Shown in pieces: positions 1 through 9,100 of a stretch of 22,326 nt of DNA. The notes beneath the pieces were generated by a model. That model had not been told where the DNA came from. It saw only the letters and a list, made by a program, of their open reading frames with translations, and did not search any database. Numbering within the stretch: position 1 is the stretch's first letter; the number at the start of each line of letters is the position of its first letter. The stretch comes from Cerioporus squamosus. Taxonomy: Eukaryota > Basidiomycota > Agaricomycetes > Polyporales > Polyporaceae. The stretch lies in the NCBI GenBank assembly GCA_022592435.1, contig JABYQS010000446.1, positions 1 through 22,326 on the forward strand, given 5' to 3'. A program made the translations under genes and the position numbers.

Positions 1-378
1 ACTCATTACTCAATCTGATCCCCCTTGTTCATGCCGCGCCGTCAGTTGCTCCCATCTCGGTTCGTCGGGCTGCTCCCGCGCACCTCTGTGCCAATGGTAC
101 GTAGGAACATGCAGAGGGCAAGTGCTTGGCCTTTCTGGGCGACTAGAAGATAGCTAAGCACTTCGGCGCAGGACCTCAGACGACCGAGGGGCTGCGTCAT
201 GTTGTTATCTTCCCTTCCTTCCAAGACGCGCCCTCGGCAGCTGTCAAGCCCGGCGGTACCGCTTACGAGGATCGTTCGATAGTACTTAAGGACTGTCGCG
301 ACCAGCTCTCACCCTGTATTGCCCAGCATACACCACTTGGGCCCACCACTTACAACCATCACGCCGACTGCGAGCCCC
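1..378. other. 5' flank of the epoxide hydrolase gene
   Basis: No gene is supported here. Short open frames on both strands have no recognisable domain and no convincing splice structure. The last 100 bases before the ATG at 379 should hold the promoter and 5' UTR of the epoxide hydrolase, but I see no clear TATA box. The left part may be the tail or flank of a gene outside the window. Confidence 0.5.
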
Positions 379-1623
379 ATGGATCCTGCGAGATACAAGG
401 ATGCTCAGGTCAAGCGCGGCCTCACATATCACTACTATTACAATCCCGCCGCTCCCGGCAAACCGACGCTGTTCTTCATCCACGGCTTTCCCTCGAGCTC
501 CTTCGACTGGCATCGCCAGGTCGCCTACTTCGAGTCCAAGGGGTACGGCTTAATTGTACCAGATACACTCGGTTACGGCGGAACGTCGAAGCCCCCAGAG
601 TACGAAGCGTTCCGCTGGAAGCTTCAGGCGCAAGACCTCATCGACGTGCTCGACGCCGAGAACCCTGCTACCGTCATAGGCATCGGACACGATTGGTTTG
701 TCATTCGACTTCGCTCACTGTGCGATTTGCGCTGATATTCAGGACGATGTAGGGGCTCGGTGATCCTGTCCGCCCTGGCGCAGCGGCACCAGGACCGCTT
801 CGCGGGCTTCGTATGGATCGCGCTGGCCTACGACCCTCCGCGCACAGAAGAGTTCGTCCTCCAGGATGCCTGGCAGATGATGCGCAAGCTGTTCGGCAGT
901 GATACCTACGGCTATTGGGAATTCTTCAATGAGCCGGACGCCCACGTCGTATGTGAGAAGAATGTGAGTAATCGTCAAGCACGAGTCGCAGGCCGTGCTC
1001 ATGGCCCGCTAGATCGACAGCTTCCTGCAGCTGCTATATCCGACGACTCCAGAGGTTTGGCTCGACGATCTCACAGACGCAGGGAAAGCCAAGGCATGGA
1101 TCGAGGGCAATCGCAAGCCCGGCCGCGCGCCCTGGCTGACTGAGCAGGTCCGGCTCCCCGGTTCACACATGCACTTGTCATTCATGCCGTATACTCATCT
1201 TCTCAGGACTACAATACGATTCGAGAGACGCTGCTGAAGGGCGGTCTCCAGTCACCGATGAACTTCTACAAAGCCTATACAGCTAACAGCAACCTGCAAG
1301 ACCACAAGGGTGCGTACATTCCTTGTGATATCTCGAGCGACTGTCTAGTCTTGACGAGATCATCTCCTATGAACATGCCGGACCCACGCTTTCTCTCGAC
1401 AGACCTTCCTCCTGAGGACTGGCACATCAAGAAGCCTGCGCTCTTCGTCGCCGCGACGTACGACTATGTCTGCCGCGCCCCGTTGCACAAAGCCAACATG
1501 CAGAAGTACGCGCCGCATGCGGAGATAGTGGAGCTCAGCACCGGTCATTGGCCGCAACTCGAGGCGACGGAGGAGCTGAACAGGGTGTTGGAGAAATGGA
1601 TCGAGAAGCTTCAGGCGCAGTGA
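379..1623 (+). CDS. Epoxide hydrolase, alpha/beta-hydrolase fold
   Basis: Probable soluble epoxide hydrolase, which opens epoxides to vicinal diols through an ester on an aspartate. Proposed exons are 379-695, 753-963, 1013-1147, 1207-1309 and 1403-1623, giving about 328 residues, normal for the family. Seen in the sequence: oxyanion motif HGFP (residues 35-38); nucleophile Asp105 in GHDWGS, with the Trp codon split by intron 1; cap tyrosines in GYWEFF and NFYKAY; acid Asp in ATYDYVC; general-base His in TGHWPQLE near the C terminus. The complete triad and both cap tyrosines argue for an active enzyme. The ATG at 379 was chosen because the hydrolase fold begins shortly after it. Intron 4 is uncertain: the donor at 1310 can pair in frame with an acceptor at 1348 (39 nt) or 1402 (93 nt), or be retained. 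The 93-nt form best matches the family spacing before LPPEDW. There is no signal peptide, so it is probably cytosolic. Substrate unknown; detoxification or lipid-epoxide metabolism is inference. It converges with the F-box gene at 1950. Confidence 0.93.
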
Positions 1624-1949
1624 GTTCTGTTCAGGACAATGTACGCTTGTGGATTGTGCGAAAGACTTGATGACGTGGACGGGATGGGTCATCCTCCTGC
1701 GATCGATTCAAGTTCTATCTCGAACAGACCTCCACGTGTGCACATGGAGACACTTGCACCAAGCCGAGATGACTACTTCCGCGTTGCGCTGCGGTCGTTA
1801 TGTGCATCATTCCTGATAGTAAACATGCCAGTCACTATCCCGGACGAACGACTTGCAATCGCGTCAGGTACCTACCAGCCTATCCATGAGTGTCTCGAGC
1901 CATTCGGGATCCAGTTCCGTGTCGATATCGTACACGACGCCCCTATTCA
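1624..1949. other. Convergent intergenic spacer
   Basis: This spacer lies between the stop of the epoxide hydrolase on the plus strand and the proposed end of the F-box gene on the minus strand. It should hold both 3' UTRs. Open frames crossing it show no domain and are not called. Confidence 0.5.
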
Positions 1950-3295
1950 TCACGCTGTAGTCGACCTGACCTCGCTGCAGGCGCAGGCTCTTCGGTAACA
2001 ATTGCAGTTGCGCTCCAAGTAAGCTTCGGCGGTTTGATGTCTAGCGGCCATCGCGCACCCCTCGGGATTCAGTGAATTGCACTTTCCGGGGACCACGGTG
2101 CATTCCATGTGAAGCATGGTTTGGCAGAAATTCTGGGACAGGACGTCGTCCAGCTTGTCCCATCTGAGTCTGCCCAGATCGGTTTGCTCCAGAACACTGG
2201 GGTCCGTCTGCGTATACTTCTCCGTGATAGGCAAGATATGCAGGGAGACGTGACGAAGAGACGGGGGGCAGGTGCGTATCACGGACAGACACGCCTCGAA
2301 GATCTCCGTGGCAGCGGGAACTGCGTTTGTCAGAACTTGATGGTCGAGCCCCCAGAGCCGTTCGCATCGACGCAAGCAAAGGTCGCTCCAGCTCGCACCT
2401 ACAGGTCCATACATCAGTAAAGACAGCCAGCGTGATTGCAGGTCAACAGCAACTTCGCACCTTCACTTTCGGCGAATCGCGGGGTCCCGGACATAGGTAG
2501 GAGTTGTATGCCGAGGACTTCGAGGTTTGGACATGACGAGAGGACCGTCCCAAGGGCTTGGACATCGCTCCACGTTAAGATGCAAGCGTCCAAGTCGAGC
2601 ATCTCCAAGGAGGTCCGGAGAGAACTCTGCATCACATGGACGAGAAGAGAGATGGGGAACTGCTGGGCAGCGATATTACCAACGTCGGGGCCAGAGGGCA
2701 TGATAACCTGCATACGTGGATCGTTGTCCAGCCGCAACTGCGGAAAGTTAGATCCATGGAAATAGAGAGACGCAATGCGGCCGAACAGTCCGAGTATGTG
2801 GAAGACGTCATGGCTGCTGCGATTCACCTGCCAGTCCGACCGGCTGATCAACAACGAATGGATAACGTGGAATCGAGAGGATTGGAGTTGATACTGCAGG
2901 ACCCCCAAGACATGGCCTGAAAGTTCCGACCGCACGATGTCGACGTCCAGGAGGCTGAGGTTGAACTTGGGCAGGTTGTCCACGACAGCGCAGAGGAGGG
3001 ATGCCAGAGACGTTGCAGTCAGGTTGTCGTACCCCACCACCCTGAGCGTCTGGATGTAACCCACGATGTCCTTCGACTGGAGGAGGAATGCAGTGAAATC
3101 GGAGACCGAACCACTCTTGGGACTGATGGACAGCAACGCGAATAGGTGAAAAGGCGCGGTATTGTGCCACGCACTGCACACCAAGGTGCAGTTCGCGAGG
3201 GCATCCTTGTCGTCATGGAGGAAGTCCAGGATGCGATCCCAAGTCTCGGGTGGTGGAACCATGAAGCTCGGTTGCTGAGCAGATGTCTGGGTCAT
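1950..3295 (-). CDS. F-box protein
   Basis: F-box protein, probably a substrate adaptor of an SCF ubiquitin ligase. Exon 1 (3295-2461) starts at an ATG with an F-box-like domain around residues 14-55: PPETWDRILDFLHDDK followed by NCTLVCSAWHNTA, the usual Leu/Pro start and CxLVCxAW core. A leucine-rich region follows. A 62-nt intron (2460-2399, GTGCGA donor, TGTAG acceptor, TTACTGAT branch-like site) joins in phase 1 to exon 2 (2398-1950), giving about 427 residues. The middle has leucine-rich stretches such as SSCPNLEVLGIQLL, consistent with irregular LRR-like repeats that would bind a substrate. The last 60 or so residues are rich in Cys and Arg and look less protein-like, so a further intron or an earlier end cannot be excluded. 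F-box genes of this form are highly expanded in mushroom-forming fungi. The substrate is unknown. It is in the same orientation as GPI8, 407 bases downstream of it. Confidence 0.8.
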
Positions 3296-3702
3296 CGACT
3301 TTAATAACAGTATAAGTTCTGCGAAGGAAATGAGACTGTAGAAGAGATCCGGCGCACCTGCAGCACCGTCTGGGTACTTGTACGAAACTTAGCTGGGAAC
3401 TTCGAATGACGATGTCTAGTCACAAGTTGTTGTCATCCATGTCGGACTGTCAGACAAGGACGTCTACGTAGAGGACAATGGTCCCTTCAAGGGATATTGT
3501 TTACGGGGCCGACGGTGCGCTGCCATGCTTATATCGTCGCACGGAACCAAAATAGTCGCAGTGAATATGTTATGAAGCACGCACGGTGGAGTTCCCAATA
3601 TTCCGGGTGCCCCGCGACGTCCTGGGAGCATGCCTTGAGCTTGAGCTTCGTGCGTGTCGTGAGTGTCCGTTGCTGAGCGTACCGGAGAAAGGAAATTGAT
3701 AT
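3296..3702. other. Spacer between GPI8 and the F-box gene
   Basis: GPI8 ends at 3703 and the next minus-strand gene starts at 3295, so this stretch should hold the GPI8 3' UTR and the F-box promoter. I see no additional gene and no clear regulatory motif. Confidence 0.5.
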
Positions 3703-5301
3703 CTATTTCCTCCGCGAGACCACCCATCCGACCAGTACAAGTACACCCAGGCTCGACGCCCACGTCCGCAGCTTCCTCGCCAACGTCCCGCCTACCTCTG
3801 ACTGCGGACCGTCTCCCAACGCGACCAAAAAGGCCTGCGGGTCGAGAGTCCCAGGGGAAGCGAGGGCGTCACTCACATTCTCGTCGGCGCGAGACAGGGA
3901 CAGCTCGATAGTAGCGGGTATCTCTTCTGAGGGTAGAGGAGACGTCCTGGGATTATGCAGAAGGGGGAGGACTTCTGCTTGAGCGACGCCTCCGAAGAAG
4001 TCGGTCACGAGCGCGTCGCGGAGTGGGCGGCCGAAGAGATCTGAGCGTACGCCGGGGTGGGAGTGGATTTTCTCTGGGTCGTAGTAGTTGAACTGCGCAC
4101 ATGAAATCAGTCATACTACGCGGACGCCAGAAGGGGGAAGATGCGGGGCTCACGAGGTCCTCCATGGTGGTCTGGCTTGTCTTGTTGATGCCCTCCATGA
4201 ACTCGAGTATGTAGTGCGTGTAACTGTCGATGACGGCCACACCGATGTCATAGTCGTTCTCGTACTGATCGTATGCATGTCAACTACGGTCCGTCATGGG
4301 GGGCATACCAACCTCACGCACCGAGTACGAGTTCTCATGGATAACCGAAGAGCCGGTGGCAAGTACGTTGGGCGAGTAAAACTTGGAGTACATTGTGTTC
4401 GCCTGGCAAGTGTCGATCATGAAGAAGAGCTCGTGGTACCTGCGACGTAGTAAGGTCAAGCTAGCCTCGGCTCAAGCCTGTTATATACGCACCTCTTCTT
4501 CTCCCACATCTGTGCAATAGCGTCTGCGATGTCGAATGCGCTGATCTCCTCGTTGTCTTGAAACTTCAAGAACTCGTTGCCACCATGGCCCGTCATGAAG
4601 ATGAACACGTTCGAGCGGTCGTCCGTCAGCAGACGCTTAGACCGTGGCACGGACGGCTCGACGCGTCCTGTCGAGGTTGGAGGAAAGGACGTTGAATGAT
4701 AGCGAGTGACATACCTGTTAGGACGCGCAAGAAGTTCTCCACCGTCACCTCGTTTCCCCGGTAGTCCACCTCGATGTTGTCCCCATACAGGTCGAGGTGC
4801 CGTCCTGAATTCGCGTAGACGCAGCCTGGAAACTTGTTCCGAGGGTTGCAGGCCGCGTCGTCCGCGAGCATGAGGATGATGTTGGAGTCCGGAATACCCA
4901 GTCGCTTAACCGTGCGGTACCTGGCAACACGCTCAGCACCTCGTCGTACCCATCCGCAGTGCCGCAGCCACGGCCACCATCCCCGAGGCGTGGCACGCTG
5001 ATCTCCCAGTACTTGTGCCCGAGCCATCCTTTAGACAACAAGATACTCACATTCCTAGAGCATTGGACATATGCTACGTCCACGACGCATCTTCAGCCCA
5101 CACGTCCGACCGCATACACTCCCCACGCACCCTATAGTTGAACCAATACCTCGACGCGCAGACCAACACCGCCCAATTGTTCGTGTGCGACGAGCCCTGC
5201 CGCGCGAAGAACTCGGCGACAGGCTCAGCATTGGCTTGAGTGAACGCGAGTCCGAGACATAGCACCAGAAGAAGCTGAGGCAGTCTCAGAAAGTCGAGCA
5301 T
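3703..5301 (-). CDS. GPI8: GPI transamidase catalytic subunit GPI8/PIG-K
   Basis: Catalytic subunit of the GPI transamidase, a C13 (legumain-like) cysteine protease in the ER lumen. It cleaves the C-terminal signal of proteins and transfers them to GPI anchors, in complex with GAA1, GPI16, GPI17 and GAB1. Seven exons splice without any frame problem: 5301-5131, 5073-5051 (only 23 nt), 4920-4715, 4667-4493, 4439-4322, 4264-4154 and 4092-3703, giving 397 residues, the usual length. Seen in the sequence: N-terminal signal peptide ending ANA (about residue 25); [38 protein letters not shown]; catalytic His161 in [11 protein letters not shown]; catalytic Cys203 in IDTCQA; DRYT-equivalent [18 protein letters not shown]; and a C-terminal hydrophobic span ([11 protein letters not shown]) followed by SRRK, the expected type I membrane anchor. 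The ATG at 5301 is fixed by the signal peptide. The gene is essential in yeast. The identification is very secure. Confidence 0.97.
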
Positions 5302-6123
5302 CCCAGCATGTAAAGCAAAAAGATTTCAAAACAGGGTATCCAGAGATCCAAAGGAATAAATTAGTACTAGCAGATGCAAGTGTATGAAGATTGTAGCCGT
5401 CGTGGTGGTGGTCGCGGTCAGAACTGTGCGCAGCTTGCGAGCGCTGAGGCCGCCGTCGTTCACGTCGGTCAGCTCTTGGGTCAGCTCACGATGTTAAAGT
5501 CGCGAGCGGACACAACGGGCAGAACATGGGTATAAGCTAAGGCGTACAATTGCAATCGCAACAAGCTAGCTAACTAAGGGCTGGAACGTATACGGACCCT
5601 TCCCAAGCAGAGTCCAGTAACCAGTTCCGTAAACATGTACGATGAACATTAACATAGGTATGGGTGCGCGCGCACGCGCGACGTGCGTGGAAGCTGCAAC
5701 GATACAAAGGGGATGCTAGCGGACGACGTGAAGATGCTTCAGATAGTACTAGAGGGAGAGTGAGACAGACAGGAGAAAGAGATGCGAGACGAGAGTAAAT
5801 GGGACACATAGCAGCAGGATATGGATGGTAATACATGCACAATGAAGTCAAGAGTCACAGACGTCGATTACAGTTTTTGGGGCTGGGAACAACGGGATGT
5901 GAGAGATCGGTTATGAAGGTGAGAGGGGTCATGGGGGAAATGCAGGATGGAGGGCCGAGGACACGTCATAATCACCGGAATTCCCGCAGAAGGCTCTGAT
6001 GGAGGGTCTGCATTGGGGCTGGGAGCAACGGGATGTGAGAATGGGGTTGCAAAGGTGGAAAGGGCCTCAGGAGAAATGCAAGGTGGTGGATGGTGGACGG
6101 GGACGCGTCAAAGTCACCGGAAC
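5302..6123. other. Spacer: GPI8 promoter side and histidine kinase 3' flank
   Basis: This spacer of about 820 bases lies between two minus-strand genes. No protein gene is supported. The part next to 5301 should carry the GPI8 promoter. Further left to right it holds an alternating purine-pyrimidine tract at 5664-5680, a purine-rich run at about 5750-5800, and the first copy of an imperfect direct repeat (5879-5998). The second copy of that repeat overlaps the end of the histidine kinase. Confidence 0.6.
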
Positions 6124-6140
6124 TCACGCAGGAGGCTCTG
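5879..6140. repeat. Imperfect direct repeat pair overlapping the kinase stop codon
   Basis: Copy 1 is 5879-5998 and copy 2 is 6015-6140, separated by 16 bases. Both begin GGGGCTGGGARCAACGGGATG, share a core like ACGYGTCAWARTCACCGGAA, and end GCTCTG. The middle differs by substitutions and small indels. Copy 2 contains the last five codons and the TGA of the minus-strand histidine kinase (stop at 6126-6124). In copy 1 the equivalent of the stop triplet is changed. This looks like a local tandem duplication of the gene's 3' end and 3' UTR that has since diverged. Confidence 0.75.
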
Positions 6141-9100
6141 CATGGGGAACGTTGACCGTGGCTGCCGACTGCGGGCCAATGGCCATCTTCCGCTCGCCAG
6201 CAAGCTTGTTGATGGAGTTCATGAGGTCGCTCCTCCGTAGCGGCTCTGCAAAGGATGTAAGTCTCGTCAACCAGCGACAACAACTCCCGTGCAACACTCA
6301 CTCGTTATGTGGTCGTCCATACCGGCCTGCAAACACCTCTCACGGTCACCAATCACTGCAGAATATTAGTCAGCCCAGGTAAAAGTGCAGTCACTTTGAG
6401 AGTACGTACTTGCGTGTGCGGTCAGCGCGATGATAGGCGTAGGCTCCAGACCGTGCGTCTGTTCGTACGTACGAATGAGCTCGTCGCCTCCATGCCGCCC
6501 ATGAACGGCATCGACACATCCATCTGTAACGACAAGGTTAGCCCTCGAAACCAGCAAACGCGCACACCGGCTCGAAGCATAAGCACGACCAAGGCACTAG
6601 AACTCTAGACGCACCAAGATGACATCGAATGGCCGGTTCCTCTGCACGCGCGCCTTGAATGCATCCACGGCAAGCTGTCCGTTCTCGGCGATCTCGACCT
6701 GGTGCCCGTACTTCTCGAGGATCTTCACCGCCAACTTCTGGTTCACCAGGTTGTCCTCGGCGATCAGGATGTCGTACGGCACGTCGTTCTCGGCCACCAC
6801 GGGTGTGACCGTGTTAGACTCTAACGCCGAGATCAGCGCAGAGGCCAGGTCCTGCTCGGACACCGGCGTCGTGATTTGCGAGGAAATGCCGTTGTCCAGG
6901 CACCATTTGGACTGTATGCAAAAGTTAGCAGGATGCTCGCCATGTGAAAGGGTGTACATAATGGCACTCACGGTTCAAGCGTGGACATGATTCCTACGCG
7001 CGCGGTTATAAGACGTAAGCAACATAACTTGTACGATAGGGCGACAGATTGCACGTACTGGTGATAGCAGAACGATAGGGATGTACCGCAAATGCTCATG
7101 CTCGCGCAGGTTCTCAGTCTATCACGGCGCCCGTCAGTACCCCAATCCTCCACGAAATGACACGACCGGACAACCACGTACCACACTCAGCGAGTCCACG
7201 ACGATGGTATCAATGTGCGGGCACGTCGTCTTGTCGGCGACCTCGGCGACGGAGTGCACCACGTACGGCCGGAGGCCGAGCTCGAGCACACGCTGGACGA
7301 CACCCGTGCGGTCGAAGAGGGTATCCACGAACAGAATGCTCCGCTTCTGGAACGGCTGCATCTTGGCCAGCGTCGCCTCCATCGAGAGCGGGCTGATTTG
7401 GGAGGTGATGGTGAAGAAGAACTTGGAGCCGTTCGAGACCTCGGACTCGACCCACATGTTACCCAACATGAGCGTGACGAGTCGCTTCGAGATGGATAAC
7501 CCGAGACCAGTACCGCCGTATTCCTAGAGGGAGACGATCGTCGTTCAAAAGCCACTTCACGGGAGGCAGGGATGTGTGACTTACGCGTGTCGTCGAACCG
7601 TCCGCTTGACAGAAGGTGTCGAAGATCATCGTCAACTTGTCCTTCGCAATACCAATACCCGTATCCGAGACGCAGAACTCGAGGGTGACGTGCATGTCGT
7701 CCTTGGCGAGCAGCCTGCAGCTGAGCGCGACGTGACCCTTCCGGGAGACCTTCGACGGCGTGAACTTGATCGCGTTGCCGACCAAGTTCGTGATGACCTG
7801 ACGTAACCTGAGCGAGTCACCAATGAGCTGGTCGGGGATGTCGGGGTCAACGTCGTAGGTGAGGTCGAGCTGGTTCTGGGATGCCCGGACGACTAAGGTC
7901 TTGAGGATACCGAACACAGTCTGGCGGATCGAGTACGACACTTGCTCCATCGTCATCCGACCGCTTCGACTATAGTACGAGGGCATCAGCCGTCATCCCA
8001 GGCAAGAACACGAGCAGTGATGAACGTACTCTTCGAGATATCCAAGATGTCGTCAATGATCAACAATAAGGAGCGGGCCAAGCTGTGGACTAAGAGCAGG
8101 TTCTCGCGCTGCGACCGGTTGAGGTCGGAATCTAACGTGAGCTCCGTCATACCGATGATACCGTTCATCGGCGTCCTGTATAGCACGAGCATGATCAGCA
8201 CCTTACAACCGTACGGCTAAGTTGCGGGGTCGACTCACCTGATCTCGTGCGACATGTTGGCCAAGAACTCGGACTTGGACCTGTTCGCCAACTCGGCAGC
8301 CTCCCTCGCGGCGGTGTTCTTCTGGATCGAATCGCGCAAGTTCGACACCATCTGGTTGATCTGGGTCTTCAACGAGTCCATTTCACCGCTCGCCTCGACC
8401 GTGATGAACCGCGAGAAGTCGCCGTCCATAGCCGCTGCAGAGATCTGGGCGAAACCTCTCACTTGCGTCGTCAAGTTGCTCGCCATCGTGTGACGGACAT
8501 CCTACACAAGTACAAGCGCTGTCAGCATCGCACGCACATAGGGAGGATGGGGAAAGGGATAACATACGTAATCTCTTGCCAGATACCCTCGACGTTGCCG
8601 ACCTCGGCCTGACCACCGAGCTTTCCTTCTGTACCGACCTCCCGAGCCACCTTTTTCACTTCCGCGGCGAAGATGGCCAACTGGTCAATCATACTGTTGA
8701 TGGTGTTGACGAGGTCGAGGATTTCTCCAGAGACGGGTACGCCCGTGACCTTCTGCGTCAAGTCTCCCTTCGCGACCGCACGCGTAGCCAGGGCGATAGT
8801 CCGTACTTGTAACGTCAACTGCACAAGCACCCGTTAGACCTGATAATAACGTGAGAAGGAGGAAGAGGGCACATACGTTAGCAGCCATGACGTTGACATT
8901 GTCCGTCAAGTCCTTCCAGGTACCGCCGACGTTGCTGACCTGCGCCTGACCGCCCAACAGACCCTCGGTTCCGACCTCCTTCGCGACACGAGTGACCTCG
9001 TCGGCGAACAGGCTCAAACTCTCAGTCATGCCGTTCACGGTCTCCTTCAAGTCGAGCATCTCTCCGCGCACGTCGACCGTGATACGCTTCGTCAAGTCTC

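Noticed and set aside
5664..5680. Alternating purine-pyrimidine run that could form Z-DNA
   Set aside because: It is only 17 bases, in a spacer with no linked feature. Such runs are common, and nothing ties this one to regulation.
7459..7584. Read-through of kinase exon 10 into VSHTSLPP as the true C-terminal end of the HATPase domain
   Set aside because: A consensus GTAAGT donor at 7584 and a CTCTAG acceptor at 7524 restore the [11 protein letters not shown] box in phase, so this is an intron.
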